46,872 nt of DNA from an uncultured Flavobacteriales bacterium (GCA_913046365.1 CAJWRM010000018.1:1-46872); one strand, 5' to 3'; positions 1-10,163 are shown, counted from the first letter of the stretch. Made by a program: numbers and translations. The notes: generated by a model from the letters alone, not told the origin.

Positions 1-422
1 GTAAAAAGTAGCTTTGCTAGCTGCTGAGGAATTGTTGAAGCTCCTCCACTTTTACCCATAGAAGATATAGACCTCATCAAGGCCCTGAAATCAATTCCTG
101 AATGTTCGAGAAAACGTTCATCTTCAGTCGAAATTAAAGCGTCTAAAACATTGGTAGATATTTCTGAATAAGGCACACTGGAACGATTGACCTGCCAAAA
201 TTTCCCAATGGTAACATTATTACCATTAGCATCATTGGCAATAATATCTGAAGCTAAAAGTTCGGGTGGATTATCAAGCATAGATACAGGGGGTAAATCA
301 TCCTCAGATTGAAGCAAATAAAGAGCCAAAATGACGGCTAATGGAGCTAATCCAAACAACCAAAAAAAGCCATAAAGAATGCGCTTTTCAATTTTCGTTA
401 TGTTCTTTTTTGCCTCGTTCAT
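1..422 (-). CDS. Class A penicillin-binding protein (PBP1A-like), N-terminal part, cut by window edge
   Basis: This is a bifunctional peptidoglycan glycosyltransferase/transpeptidase of the PBP1A type; only the first 140 residues are inside the window. A cytoplasmic basic stretch is followed by one membrane anchor at about residues 15-37. The start of the GT51 glycosyltransferase domain then appears, with its motif 1 EDERFLEHSGID (100-111, catalytic Glu) and motif 2 GGASTIPQQ (126-134). The ATG at 420-422 begins a typical short cytoplasmic tail. It lies 23 bp downstream of rodA on the same strand, so it is probably the last gene of the mre/rod operon. The transpeptidase half lies beyond the left edge and cannot be checked. 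Confidence 0.9.
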   Translation of the reverse strand, partial: MNEAKKNITKIEKRILYGFFWLFGLAPLAVILALYLLQSEDDLPPVSMLDNPPELLASDIIANDANGNNVTIGKFWQVNRSSVPYSEISTNVLDALISTEDERFLEHSGIDFRALMRSISSMGKSGGASTIPQQLAKLLF

Positions 423-445
423 TATTCAAAATTACAATTTATCTT

Positions 446-1837
446 TTACCTAAGTACGTGTCTTCTTTGGCTGTCAAGTTTTAGTAGAATAAATACCATA
501 ATGGAAAACGATAGCATAGAGGAGCCTCCATAGCTGAAAAAAGGTAAAGGGATTCCTATTACAGGAGCAAAGCCTATGTTCATTCCAAGATTTACCGCGA
601 AATGGTAAAAAAAGAACATTCCTACAGAATAGGCATAAATCCTATTGAATTGAGAGCGTTGCCGCTCGGCAACAACTAAAATGCGAACAATGATAAAAAT
701 GTATATAACAACAAGAAAAAAGCTACCGATAAATCCCCATTCCTCTGCAAAGGGACAGAAGATGAAGTCGGTTTCACTTTCGGGTACATGGTTGGTTTTT
801 ACACTTGAAACAGAAGCATTTTTATACCCCTTCCCAAGAAGGCCTCCAGACCCAACAGCCGCCATAGCCCTATTTCGATTGTAGTCTTTTCCGTTAGGAT
901 CTTCCTTTAAGCCAAGAAAAAGCTCTATTCTGTCCTTTTGATGCTGCGCCAGGCTTCCAAAGGATTTTTCTACGGTAAGTGATACGGCACTGCCTAATAT
1001 GAAGCATAAAATAATAATAAACTGGGCTTTTGATTTGGCTCTTTTGAGCCCAAAACGTTGAACGAAAAAGCTGCAGACAGCACCCATAATAAATAACGTT
1101 GTGATAATGCCGACTGATCCGTATAGCTTGAATCCAGGGATTAAGGGGATGTTTTTTTCTCCAAACAGTAAGGTGATAATGGATAAGAAAACAAAAACAA
1201 ATAGAATAGGGATAAAGTGGCTCCCGAGCCAGGTCTGCTTGAACCGAACTTTAGGGATTAGATTAACAAACTTTAATAAGAAAGGATCAAAGGTGACCCC
1301 CTCTCTGTATAGTACAAAGAAAAATGCGGTAAATACAACAAACGTTCCCGCATCAGGCTGTAGTAAAATGAGGATCATTGGAATGAGAAGAATAAGCAAG
1401 GCTAATAGAACATTTTTGGAACTAAGCTCTCTCATGTTCAGTGAACTGACGTATTTGGAAAGTAACAGGGCGGTTGAGATTTTAGCAAATTCTGCAGGTT
1501 GAATCCCCATGCTTCCTACTCCTAGCCATGCGCGTGCACCATTAATAGGAGGCATAAACAAAACAATTACAAGTAGTGAAAGTGTACCAAGGTATATTGG
1601 AAATGCAAACTTTTTGTAGATATCCGAATCAATTAAAAATACCATTACACCTAAAAATAATGCAATACCGATCCACATAATTTGCTTTCCATATTTTTCT
1701 GAAAAGCTAAAAATATTTGGGTGCTCCTCGTTAAAAGCAACTGAATAAATGGTGATTAAGCCAAATACAATTAGTGATATGAACCCAAGAAATAAAGGCC
1801 AGTCTAAATTGTTGATGAGTGATTTGCTTTTTCTCAT
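446..1837 (-). CDS. rodA: RodA, SEDS peptidoglycan glycosyltransferase
   Basis: RodA polymerises glycan strands from lipid II in the inner membrane during cell elongation, in partnership with PBP2. The 463-residue product is a multi-spanning membrane protein. It has the SEDS signatures AWLGVGSMGIQPAEFAK (about 103-119), LLQPDAGT (about 158-165) and AVGSGGLLGKG (about 326-336), followed by the PESETDFIF loop and a C-terminal PLPFFSYGGSS motif. The segment between the middle helices (about 185-290) is longer than in E. coli RodA and carries extra hydrophobic helices, a variation I believe is common in Bacteroidota. The ATG is 2 bp from the PBP2 stop, which indicates cotranscription and translational coupling. 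Confidence 0.95.
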   Translation of the reverse strand: MRKSKSLINNLDWPLFLGFISLIVFGLITIYSVAFNEEHPNIFSFSEKYGKQIMWIGIALFLGVMVFLIDSDIYKKFAFPIYLGTLSLLVIVLFMPPINGARAWLGVGSMGIQPAEFAKISTALLLSKYVSSLNMRELSSKNVLLALLILLIPMILILLQPDAGTFVVFTAFFFVLYREGVTFDPFLLKFVNLIPKVRFKQTWLGSHFIPILFVFVFLSIITLLFGEKNIPLIPGFKLYGSVGIITTLFIMGAVCSFFVQRFGLKRAKSKAQFIIILCFILGSAVSLTVEKSFGSLAQHQKDRIELFLGLKEDPNGKDYNRNRAMAAVGSGGLLGKGYKNASVSSVKTNHVPESETDFIFCPFAEEWGFIGSFFLVVIYIFIIVRILVVAERQRSQFNRIYAYSVGMFFFYHFAVNLGMNIGFAPVIGIPLPFFSYGGSSMLSFSIMVFILLKLDSQRRHVLR

Positions 1838-1839
1838 TC

Positions 1840-3693
1840 TTAGGGTTCTAATAATTTAGCTTCTAATACCCTTGTTTCTTTTTCAGGGCTTTTACAGTCT
1901 TTCAATAAATACTTTTCAATCATAAGACTTGCAATAGGAGCAGCCCAGGTTCCACCAAAACCGGCATTTTCGACAATAACCGCGATGGCAATTGTTGGGT
2001 TTTCTCTGGGTGCAAAAGCAATAAAAACAGAGTGATCTTTCCCATGTGGGTTTTGCACCGTTCCGGTTTTCCCACAGACCTCTATATCTTCAATTCTTGC
2101 CCTTCCTGCTGTTCCTGCATCTTCATTTACAACCCGCCACATACCCGATATTACAGGCTCAAAATGCTTTGCTTCTACCATTGTTTGATGTTTTTTGAAC
2201 GATTTCACAGGAATGTCACCTATTTTTTTAGCAAAATGAGGATCGTAATACCACCCTCTGTTGGCCATGATTGCAGCGAGGTTTGCCATATGCAGAGGAG
2301 TCATTTTCACTTCTCCTTGACCAATGGCAATTGACCTAATTGTTGAGAACGCCCACCTATGTTTTCCATACCAGCGATCGTAAAATGCGGTGTTGGGAAT
2401 AATTCCTGCACGTAAGCCTGTTAAGTCACTTTTTAGCTTTTCCCCAAAACCAAAGCTGTGCATATATTTTTCCCAAAGATCGAGACCCAAGGCCGCGTCC
2501 TTGAAAATAGAGCCTTCTTTTCCTTGCTGTATGATTCTTTTAACGGCATAATAGAAGTAGGGATTGCAGGAATATTGAACTGCCCTTTGAATAGAGCTAG
2601 GGGCAGGGTGGTTGTGACACCCAACAAGAGACTTATTACAAGCAAAACCCGTATTCGCGTCCAAGACACCTTCCTGAAGCCCAACAAGAGACTGAACCAA
2701 TTTGAAAATCGACCCGGGCGGATACTCTGCCTGAGTGGGTCGTGGATATAACGGCTTATCTTCATTTTTAAGTAATTTTGGATAATACTCGCTTACATTT
2801 TTTCTGCCTACTAGAAGATTTGGGTCAAACGTCGGTGCAGATACCATAGACAATATTTCACCACTATTCGGTTCAATCGCTACAATACAACCCTTTTTGT
2901 TTTGCATCAGTTTTTCCCCATAGGCTTGAAGCTTTATATCCAATCCTAGCTGAATCGAAGGAGCTTGCTGTGCAACAGTGTCAAAAACCCCATTTTCATA
3001 TTTTTTTACATCGTTGTTGAGCGCAGAACGAACAACATAATGAACCCCTTTTAGTCCGCGAAGCTCTTTTTCATAAAACCGCTCTATTCCTGAGCGACCT
3101 ATATTGTAGCTTGGTTTATAAAAATTATCTTCTTTGACTTCACGTGCATTTACTTCGGAGAGGTATCCAAGAATATTCGCCCCGTTGGGGTATGGATAGT
3201 AGCGCATACTTGTTTTTTCCTCAAAAAATCCGGGGAAGCCATCTAGATGAGGGGCTATTCTTGCCATTTCTTCTTTGGTTAATTCCTTTAGAAAAGGGTA
3301 TGGTCTAATACGTTGATAGTTTGATACACGCGTATCATTGTGGCGGTTATAATAGATTCCTTCTCCCTTGACAATCTCTGCAAAGCGTTCGTGAATTTCT
3401 TTTTTACTCCAACCAATTAGCTTTGCAAAAGAGAGTGTATCGAAATCAGGACCCATTTTATCTTCAATGACCATCAGGTTGAAATAGGTTTTGTTGGCAA
3501 CAATTTTTGTTTCGTTTCTGTCAAAAATTACTGCCCTTGGCGGAGTTATTTCTCTCCTTTTTTCGCTTATTTGATGGGCACGGTTGCTCCAAGAGTCATC
3601 AATTACTTGCATATAGAAAAGACGAAATATATACATGACCCCTACAGTTATGATAAAGGCAATTATGACATATCTTCTGTTTTCTACATTCAA
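1840..3693 (-). CDS. mrdA: Penicillin-binding protein 2, elongation transpeptidase
   Basis: PBP2 is the monofunctional class B transpeptidase that crosslinks new lateral wall and activates RodA. The 617 residues show one N-terminal membrane anchor (about 8-28), a pedestal/dimerisation domain, and a penicillin-binding transpeptidase domain. The catalytic motifs are SIFK (nucleophile Ser, about residue 328), SCN (about 374) and KTGT (about 541). Length and domain order are normal for the family. The gene sits between mreD (adjacent bases, no gap) and rodA (2 bp), the standard rod-system order. No motif is missing, so it should be an active enzyme. Confidence 0.95.
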   Translation of the reverse strand: MNVENRRYVIIAFIITVGVMYIFRLFYMQVIDDSWSNRAHQISEKRREITPPRAVIFDRNETKIVANKTYFNLMVIEDKMGPDFDTLSFAKLIGWSKKEIHERFAEIVKGEGIYYNRHNDTRVSNYQRIRPYPFLKELTKEEMARIAPHLDGFPGFFEEKTSMRYYPYPNGANILGYLSEVNAREVKEDNFYKPSYNIGRSGIERFYEKELRGLKGVHYVVRSALNNDVKKYENGVFDTVAQQAPSIQLGLDIKLQAYGEKLMQNKKGCIVAIEPNSGEILSMVSAPTFDPNLLVGRKNVSEYYPKLLKNEDKPLYPRPTQAEYPPGSIFKLVQSLVGLQEGVLDANTGFACNKSLVGCHNHPAPSSIQRAVQYSCNPYFYYAVKRIIQQGKEGSIFKDAALGLDLWEKYMHSFGFGEKLKSDLTGLRAGIIPNTAFYDRWYGKHRWAFSTIRSIAIGQGEVKMTPLHMANLAAIMANRGWYYDPHFAKKIGDIPVKSFKKHQTMVEAKHFEPVISGMWRVVNEDAGTAGRARIEDIEVCGKTGTVQNPHGKDHSVFIAFAPRENPTIAIAVIVENAGFGGTWAAPIASLMIEKYLLKDCKSPEKETRVLEAKLLEP

Positions 3694-4203
3694 TTATCCG
3701 GCACGTTTAATAAAGATTGTTTGTAAGATAACACAAACAACAAATGAAATTACACCGCTTAAAATGGTTTTTTGAAGAATTAACAAGGTTTCACTGAAAG
3801 AGAAAGCTTCCAAAATGAAAAACCATAAATGGTGGCTAAAAAGTAGAATTGAAAAGGTCGAAATAAACCATCTATTGCCCATGTCAAAGATCGAAGGGCT
3901 CTTCAGCGAGTCGTAACCGTCTCGGGGTGAAAAAACCCGGAAAACAATGGGCCTGAGATAGGCAAAAAGAACTAAAGAAGAGGTATGCAGACCGAAAGTG
4001 TTTGATGTGGCATCAATAGCTAGGCCTAGAACGAGCGCAATCAGAAGCAGGCTTAATATGGACCTGTCAAAAGGAAGTAAGAAAAGATATAACGGGGCAA
4101 TCATCACATGGATTGAAGCGCTAATTTCGAGTTGGTTGAAAATGAATGATTGTAAAAAGAGAAACAACAGTAGCCTCAAAAAGTAAATTTGTAGTTGTGA
4201 CAT
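3694..4203 (-). CDS. mreD: Rod shape-determining protein MreD
   Basis: MreD is a small integral membrane component of the elongasome. The 169 residues are almost entirely hydrophobic with about five or six predicted membrane helices, and a conserved-looking segment LGLAIDATSNTFGLHTSS (about 60-77) matches the D-x-x-x-x-x-x-G-xH region of MreD proteins. Identification rests on hydropathy, size and position between mreC and PBP2, because the family has weak sequence conservation. It abuts both neighbours without spacer, so it is surely part of the operon. Confidence 0.88.
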   Translation of the reverse strand: MSQLQIYFLRLLLFLFLQSFIFNQLEISASIHVMIAPLYLFLLPFDRSILSLLLIALVLGLAIDATSNTFGLHTSSLVLFAYLRPIVFRVFSPRDGYDSLKSPSIFDMGNRWFISTFSILLFSHHLWFFILEAFSFSETLLILQKTILSGVISFVVCVILQTIFIKRAG

Positions 4204-5028
4204 TTATTGGTTTTGAACTGTTTTGAATTCGTCAAGAAAAAGGTTCTTTACGACATATATATTCTCTAGAGCGGCATATTTTTGGGAAAACTCGACATCA
4301 ATGTGCCAAGACGCCTCTCCTTCAATAGTAATTGTATTTTTTACAATCCCGACTTCAATTCCCCTCGGAAAAATACCACTACCGCCTCTTGTTACAACCT
4401 TGCTACCAATAGGCACTACAATGTCGTTACTAATACCTGCGATATAACCAACATTTGAATTTTCTCCAGTCCATTTTAGCATGCCAGAAGCACCTACCTC
4501 AGTCAATAAGACATCAATATTTATGTTTTTTGTGAGTACACTTTTAACGACACTGAAGTGTTCGCTTGTATTGTGAACGATACCCACAACGCCATTGCTT
4601 GAGAACACGCCCATACCTTTTTCTATTCCTTGAATATTCCCGATATTGAGTGTGAAGAAATTATCCCTTTTCATAGTCGTAGAATTAATGATTGTTCCCG
4701 GGATATAATCATACTGCTGAGCAGATGTAGAATCAATAACTCTTGTCTCCTGAGACGCCTCATTATATAAAAAAAGTGAAGAGCTTTTGCGGAGATTGAC
4801 ATTCTCTTTTTGTAATGCTTCATTGTTTTTCTCAAGAAGAAAGTGCTGTGTAATCGAGTGTCTTATTTTAAATAAATTACCACTAATGTAGGAGGCAGTC
4901 GTAAAGTAGCTACTTCTGGGTGCAGACATAAATGAGACGTACATAGAGAGTGCAAAAAATTGGAGCACGAAGAAAACGATGAAGAAACGAAGTCGTTTAA
5001 TAAATGCGATTAAATTCTGCATATTCAA
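4204..5028 (-). CDS. mreC: Rod shape-determining protein MreC
   Basis: MreC is a bitopic periplasmic scaffold that links MreB filaments to PBP2/RodA. The 274-residue product has a short basic N-terminus, one membrane helix (about 14-34), a coiled-coil stretch rich in Glu, Leu and Asn (about 60-82), and the beta-rich MreC core. The core includes GTIINSTTMKRDNFFTLNIG and the glycine-rich GSKVVTRGGSGIFPRGIEVG region (about 207-226) typical of the family. It is transcribed directly after mreB (53 bp gap) and joins mreD without a gap. Confidence 0.92.
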   Translation of the reverse strand: MNMQNLIAFIKRLRFFIVFFVLQFFALSMYVSFMSAPRSSYFTTASYISGNLFKIRHSITQHFLLEKNNEALQKENVNLRKSSSLFLYNEASQETRVIDSTSAQQYDYIPGTIINSTTMKRDNFFTLNIGNIQGIEKGMGVFSSNGVVGIVHNTSEHFSVVKSVLTKNINIDVLLTEVGASGMLKWTGENSNVGYIAGISNDIVVPIGSKVVTRGGSGIFPRGIEVGIVKNTITIEGEASWHIDVEFSQKYAALENIYVVKNLFLDEFKTVQNQ

Positions 5029-5081
5029 AGATAAGAAAGTACCTTAGAATAGAGCTCTTGAACTCTGAAAATTGAATAAGA

Positions 5082-6107
5082 TTAGTCCTTGATTAAGAAC
5101 TGGTATTTGTCGATGTTTTTTAGCGCAATACTTGTTCCTCTTGCAACGGCTCTTAATGGATCTTCTGCAATATGAACTGGTAATTTTGTTTTGGAAGATA
5201 TTCGGTCATCTAAACCTCTTAGCATTGATCCTCCACCGGCAAGATATATACCTGTTTTGTAAATATCAGCAGATAGTTCAGGAGGCGTCATCTCCAGTGC
5301 GCTGTGAATAGCCTCTTCTATTTTTGAAATTGTGTTGTCTAGTGCCTGAGCTACTTCAGAATAGGAAACTAATATTTCTTTTGGTATTCCAGTCATTAAA
5401 TCGCGCCCTCTTACGGCATATTCTGGAGGCGGATCTGCTAATTCGGGAAGCGCTGCACCAACCTCTATTTTTATTTGCTCAGCTGTTCTTTCTCCAACTA
5501 GGATATTGTGCTGACGTCTCATATACTCTTCAATATCGTCTGTGAAGTCATCTCCGGCAACACGAATTGATTTGTCACAAACAATCCCTCCAAGCGCGAT
5601 AACTGCGATTTCTGATGTCCCTCCACCTATATCAATAATCATATTACCCATCGGCTCTTCAACATCAATTCCGATTCCAATTGCAGCAGCCATTGGTTCA
5701 TGAATGAGATACACCTCCTTTGCTCCGGCATGTTCAGCAGAATCACGAACCGCTCGTTTTTCAACTTCGGTAATTCCAGAGGGAATGCAAATTACCATTC
5801 TTAGGGTTGGGTTGAACAAGCTTCGTCCAGAATTGATCATCTTAATCATTCCGCGAATCATTTGTTCCGCACTCTGAAAGTCTGCAATTACCCCGTCTTT
5901 TAAAGGGCGCACCGTTTCAATGAGCTTATGGGTTTTCCCATGCATTTGTTGTGCCTTTTTCCCTATGGCAACAATTTTACCTGATTGAATATCTTTTGCC
6001 ACAATTGAGGGTTCATCAACAACAACCTTATCATTCCAAATGATCAGCGTGTTTGCCGTCCCTAAATCAATAGCAATCTCTTGTGTTAAAAAACTAAAAA
6101 TACCCAT
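5082..6107 (-). CDS. mreB: Rod shape-determining protein MreB, bacterial actin
   Basis: MreB forms ATP-dependent membrane-bound filaments that orient the cell-wall elongation machinery. All 341 residues fit the family. They include a hydrophobic membrane-binding start (MGIFSFL), phosphate-1 loop IDLGTANT (about 13-20), phosphate-2 loop IDIGGGTSEIAVI (about 158-170), and the adenosine motif AGGGSMLRGL near residue 295. It is the first gene of the six-gene elongation operon; a TATATTTG -7 element lies about 60 bp upstream. The ATG start gives the expected amphipathic N-terminus. Confidence 0.97.
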   Translation of the reverse strand: MGIFSFLTQEIAIDLGTANTLIIWNDKVVVDEPSIVAKDIQSGKIVAIGKKAQQMHGKTHKLIETVRPLKDGVIADFQSAEQMIRGMIKMINSGRSLFNPTLRMVICIPSGITEVEKRAVRDSAEHAGAKEVYLIHEPMAAAIGIGIDVEEPMGNMIIDIGGGTSEIAVIALGGIVCDKSIRVAGDDFTDDIEEYMRRQHNILVGERTAEQIKIEVGAALPELADPPPEYAVRGRDLMTGIPKEILVSYSEVAQALDNTISKIEEAIHSALEMTPPELSADIYKTGIYLAGGGSMLRGLDDRISSKTKLPVHIAEDPLRAVARGTSIALKNIDKYQFLIKD

Positions 6108-6168
6108 ATTAACGATCCCTTCTGTACTTGTATTTTGAATGAGTTCCTCTAGTAAAAAGGAGCTTTGT

Positions 6169-6176
6169 CAAATATA
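6169..6176 (-). promoter_or_regulatory. Candidate -7 element for the mre/rod operon
   Basis: On the minus strand this reads TATATTTG, an exact match to the Bacteroidota -7 consensus TAnnTTTG, about 60 bp before the mreB start. I could not find a TTG at the usual 19-20 bp distance, so only half of the promoter is supported. It lies directly downstream of the purH stop codon, which would give the mre operon its own start. Confidence 0.4.
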
Positions 6177-6182
6177 GTAAAG

Positions 6183-7703
6183 TTAATGTTTGAAATGACG
6201 AATTCCTGTAAAAACCATTTTCATATTATTGGTATCGCAGTAATCAATGGACAGCTTGTCTTTGATGGACCCCCCTGGCTGGATAACAGTATCTATACCC
6301 TCATTATGTGCAATTTCAACACAATCTGGGAAAGGGAAAAACGCGTCACTCGCCATTACAGCGCCTGTCAAATCAAATTCAAAAGACTTCGCTTTATGAA
6401 TCGCTTGACGCAGTGCATCAACCCGAGAGGTTTGTCCTGTTCCACTTGCAAGTAGCTGCAATCCTTTTGCCAAAACAATGGTGTTTGATTTAGTATGCTT
6501 CGAGATTTTATTTGCAAATAACAGGTCCCGTATTTCGTCGTTTGAAGGCTCTTTAGTAGTAGCATTTTGAAGAGAAGAGGCAGTTTCAGTTGCAGTATCT
6601 TTGTCCTGAACAAGGAATCCATTTAAAACTGACCTAACACTTTGCTTACTAGCTATAAGCGGTTTTGATTCTAGAAGAATCCGGTTCTTCTTCTGTTTTA
6701 AAATTTCTAAACCAGACGCATCATATGAAGGAGCAATCAGCACCTCACAGAAAAGACTATTAATGAGTTCTGCAGTGGATTTGTCTATTGCAGTGTTTGA
6801 AATCAAGACGCCTCCAAAAGCGCTGACGGGGTCTCCTGCTAAAGCACATTCATAGGCCTCTTTGATTGTAGTTCTTGTGCTTAACCCGCAAGCATTGTTG
6901 TGTTTCATAATGGCAAATGTCGGACCGTCATCTAAAAACTCTTGCATGAGATTCGTAGCGGCATCTACATCCAACAGGTTGTTATAGGAAAGTTCTTTTC
7001 CATGAAGTTGCGTGAACACGGCGTTGAAATCCCCAAAAAACATTCCTTTTTGATGCGGGTTTTCCCCATATCGGAGCGAACGCTTTTGGCTATTACTTAT
7101 TTTAAGTGCTTCACTTGAATCTTCAGAAAAGTAATTAAAAATGGATGTATCATAATGAGACGATATCTGAAAAGAGGCTCCCGCATAGGATTTCCTTTGC
7201 TCAAGACTAAAAGCTCCGTTTTGGGATTTTAAATCGTTTAAAAAATCTGCATACTGATGTGTAGAGGAGACGACCAAAACATCAGAATAATTTTTGGCGG
7301 CCGCTCTAATTAATGAAATTCCGCCGATATCAATTTTTTCTATAATATCCGAATGAGGCGCTTTTGAGGCTACAACCTCTTCAAAAGGATACAGGTCAAC
7401 GACAACCAAGTCGAGTGCTGGTATATTATATTCTTCAATTGTATCTTGATCTTCTTTTAGACCTCTTCTATTTAGAATCCCACCAAATATTTTGGGGTGT
7501 AAGGTTTTTACACGGCCACCAAGAATAGATGGGTATTCTGTAAGGGATTCCACAGGCGTAACAGGAATATTATGAGACTCTATGAAGGACTGTGTGCCTC
7601 CCGTAGAATAAATTTGAACACCTTGTGCGTTTAATTCTTTTACAATGTCATCTAGACCATCTTTATAGTAGACAGATATCAAAGCAGATTGGATTTTTTT
7701 CAT
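6183..7703 (-). CDS. purH: Bifunctional AICAR transformylase / IMP cyclohydrolase PurH
   Basis: PurH catalyses the last two steps of de novo IMP synthesis: formylation of AICAR with 10-formyl-THF, then ring closure. The 506-residue protein starts with the MGS-like cyclohydrolase domain (about 1-135, with STGGT, GGRVKTLHPKIFGGIL and KNYSDVLVV). It continues with the AICARFT domain, including LRYGENPHQKG (about 211-221), the KHNNACG active-site segment (about 265-271) and DPVSAFGGV. Near the C-terminus ASDAFFPFPDCVEIA matches the family. Both activities look intact. The gene lies between nrdA and mreB on the same strand. Confidence 0.97.
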   Translation of the reverse strand: MKKIQSALISVYYKDGLDDIVKELNAQGVQIYSTGGTQSFIESHNIPVTPVESLTEYPSILGGRVKTLHPKIFGGILNRRGLKEDQDTIEEYNIPALDLVVVDLYPFEEVVASKAPHSDIIEKIDIGGISLIRAAAKNYSDVLVVSSTHQYADFLNDLKSQNGAFSLEQRKSYAGASFQISSHYDTSIFNYFSEDSSEALKISNSQKRSLRYGENPHQKGMFFGDFNAVFTQLHGKELSYNNLLDVDAATNLMQEFLDDGPTFAIMKHNNACGLSTRTTIKEAYECALAGDPVSAFGGVLISNTAIDKSTAELINSLFCEVLIAPSYDASGLEILKQKKNRILLESKPLIASKQSVRSVLNGFLVQDKDTATETASSLQNATTKEPSNDEIRDLLFANKISKHTKSNTIVLAKGLQLLASGTGQTSRVDALRQAIHKAKSFEFDLTGAVMASDAFFPFPDCVEIAHNEGIDTVIQPGGSIKDKLSIDYCDTNNMKMVFTGIRHFKH

Positions 7704-7738
7704 TTTTCTTAATGGGTTTATATTTTGCTTAAAACAAG

Positions 7739-7769
7739 AAATAGGGGAGCTAAGTGCGTACCCCTATTT
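7739..7769 (-). terminator. Hairpin between nrdA and purH, possible terminator or attenuator
   Basis: A perfect inverted repeat, AAATAGGGG and CCCCTATTT (9 bp arms, 13 nt loop), sits 26 bp after the nrdA stop. On the minus strand it is followed by CTTGTTTT, a poor U-tract, so termination of nrdAB transcripts may be partial. A stronger T-rich run follows it on the plus strand, where no gene ends. Confidence 0.5.
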
Positions 7770-7794
7770 ATTTTTAATTAATTATTATTTGAAA

Positions 7795-10140
7795 TCAACC
7801 GGAACACATTTCACAATCATCTCCATTATCGATCGCGCATGCTTCTTCTTCTGATTTAGAGGATGTATTTTCAACAACAGATTTATCAACAGTGAACTTA
7901 ATTGCGTCTGTAGCTGCCTTGGTCCTTAGATAGTACATTCCTGTTTTTAATCCTTTTTCCCAACCGTAGAAATGCATTGAGGTTAGCTTACCAAAGTTTG
8001 CATTTTCCATAAAGATATTCAAGGACTGGCTTTGACAGATGTATGCGCCTCGATCTGCAGCCTGCTCAATGATTGCCTTTTGAGATATTTCCCATGCCGT
8101 TTTGTACAAGTCTTTAATCTTTTGAGGAACTTCGTCAATCTTTTGTACAGAGCCGTTTGCCGCCATTATCTTTTGTCTCATCTCTGAATTCCATAAGTCC
8201 TCCTTAACGAGGTCTTTCAGCAGGTGCTTGTTTACGATAATGAACTCCCCAGAAAGAACACGTCTTGTATAGATATTTGATGTGTAAGGCTCAAAACACT
8301 CGTTGTTCCCTAGTATCTGTGCGGTTGAGGCAGTGGGCATTGGGGCAAGTAAAAGAGAGTTGCGCACACCATATTTTTTTACTTCATCTTTGAGTAGTTT
8401 CCATTCCCAACGTTTAGTAGGAGTAACGTCCCACATGTCGTATTGGAAGATGCCTTTTGAAACGGGTGATCCAGGGTAGGTTTCATAATGACCATATTCT
8501 TTGGCAAGGTCTTTTGACGCAGTCATAGACGCAAAATATATCGTCTCAAAAATCTCTTGATTTAATGCCTTTGCTTCTTTAGATTCAAAAGGATATCCCA
8601 TTAAAATAAAAGCGTCAGCCAACCCCTGAACGCCAAGTCCAATTGGTCGGTGTCGCATGTTAGAATTACGTGCCTCTTCAACAGGGTAATAATTACCATC
8701 AATAATCTTATTTAGGTTTAAGGTCGCTTGATAGGTGACATTAAATAGCTTTTCAAAATCAAATGATTTGTCGTTATTTATATATTTAGGAAGGGCTAAT
8801 GATGCTAAGTTACATACCGCTACCTCATCAGGAGCAGTGTATTCAATTATTTCCGTACACAAGTTAGAGGATTTAATTACACCAAGGTTTTGCTGATTAG
8901 ACTTCGCATTTGCAGCGTCTTTGTACAACATATAAGGCGTACCTGTTTCGATTTGAGATTCTAGAATTTTAAACCAGAGATCTTGCGCCTTGATGGTTTT
9001 TCTTCCTTTACCGGCTTTTTCATACTTGGTGTATAGCTTTTCAAACTCTTTGCTGTGAGTGTCAGAAAGCCCAGGACATTCGTGTGGACACATTAAGGTC
9101 CAGTCTCCATTCTCTTTTACGCGTTTCATGAATAAATCAGGTATCCACAATGCATAGAATAAATCTCTAGCGCGCTGCTCTTCTTTCCCGTGATTCTTTT
9201 TTAAGTCGAGGAAGTCAAAAACATCGGCGTGCCATGGCTCGAGATAGATAGCAAAAGAACCTTTTCTTTTACCCCCTCCTTGGTCTACATAACGTGCAGT
9301 ATCATTAAACACCCGCAGCATTGGGACGATACCGTTGGATTCTCCATTTGTTCCTTTTATGTATGAACCCGTAGCTCTTATGTCATGAATTGACAAGCCA
9401 ATTCCTCCAGCAGATTGAGATATTTGCGCGCAGGATTTTAGCGTATCATAAATACCGGTGATGCTATCCTCTTTCGTAGTCAATAGGAAGCACGAAGACA
9501 TTTGTGGTTTCGGTGTGCCTGAATTAAACAATGTTGGTGTAGCATGCGTAAACCAACCTTCTGACATTAAGTTGTAGGTTTTTAATGCTGATTCCACATC
9601 GTTTTTGTGAATACCAATTGATACCCGCATGAGCATCTGTTGAGGGCGCTCAACAATTTTGCCGTTCAATTTCATGAGGTATGAGCGCGTCAGGGTCTTG
9701 AAACCGAAGTAGTCATATCTAAAGTCACGGTCATAAATAATATTTGAGTCGAAAAGGTCTTTATTTTCCATGATAATGGAAAAAACCTCTTCGGACAGGA
9801 GCGCCGCATTTTCGCCTGTTTTTGGGTCAATATAATTGTACAAGTCCCCCATAACCTCAGAAAATGTTTTTTTGGTGTCTTTGTGCAAGTTCGACACTGC
9901 TATTCTAGAGGCCAATAAAGCATAATCTGGGTGGTCAATTGTTTTCGCTGCAGCGACTTCGGCCGCAAGGTCATCTAAATCGGTTGTCGTGACGCCATCA
10001 TAAATCCCTTCAATAACTTTCATCGCTACCGCCTCTGGTGAAACTAAGGGGTCAAGACCGTAACACATTTTGATTATTCTAGCTGTAATTTTATCAAATT
10101 TTACAGGTTCTTTTCTACTATCTCTTTTAACTACGTACAT
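7795..10140 (-). CDS. nrdA: Ribonucleoside-diphosphate reductase, class Ia, large (alpha) subunit
   Basis: The alpha subunit reduces NDPs to dNDPs using a radical generated by NrdB. The 781 residues comprise an N-terminal ATP-cone (about 1-90, with [16 protein letters not shown]) that senses dATP/ATP. The catalytic barrel follows with PQMSSCFLL (redox Cys, about 215), NLCTEI (radical Cys and Glu, about 427) and [11 protein letters not shown] (redox Cys, about 441), plus a C-terminal CEMC pair (776-779) that shuttles electrons from thioredoxin/glutaredoxin. All catalytic cysteines are present. It follows nrdB with a 23 bp spacer in the same operon. Confidence 0.97.
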   Translation of the reverse strand: MYVVKRDSRKEPVKFDKITARIIKMCYGLDPLVSPEAVAMKVIEGIYDGVTTTDLDDLAAEVAAAKTIDHPDYALLASRIAVSNLHKDTKKTFSEVMGDLYNYIDPKTGENAALLSEEVFSIIMENKDLFDSNIIYDRDFRYDYFGFKTLTRSYLMKLNGKIVERPQQMLMRVSIGIHKNDVESALKTYNLMSEGWFTHATPTLFNSGTPKPQMSSCFLLTTKEDSITGIYDTLKSCAQISQSAGGIGLSIHDIRATGSYIKGTNGESNGIVPMLRVFNDTARYVDQGGGKRKGSFAIYLEPWHADVFDFLDLKKNHGKEEQRARDLFYALWIPDLFMKRVKENGDWTLMCPHECPGLSDTHSKEFEKLYTKYEKAGKGRKTIKAQDLWFKILESQIETGTPYMLYKDAANAKSNQQNLGVIKSSNLCTEIIEYTAPDEVAVCNLASLALPKYINNDKSFDFEKLFNVTYQATLNLNKIIDGNYYPVEEARNSNMRHRPIGLGVQGLADAFILMGYPFESKEAKALNQEIFETIYFASMTASKDLAKEYGHYETYPGSPVSKGIFQYDMWDVTPTKRWEWKLLKDEVKKYGVRNSLLLAPMPTASTAQILGNNECFEPYTSNIYTRRVLSGEFIIVNKHLLKDLVKEDLWNSEMRQKIMAANGSVQKIDEVPQKIKDLYKTAWEISQKAIIEQAADRGAYICQSQSLNIFMENANFGKLTSMHFYGWEKGLKTGMYYLRTKAATDAIKFTVDKSVVENTSSKSEEEACAIDNGDDCEMCSG

Positions 10141-10163
10141 CTTCTCTTATCTTTTCTCAGTTA

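Noticed and set aside
1101..1502. 133-codon open frame antisense to rodA
   Set aside because: Shadow of a highly conserved gene, no independent start context or motif.
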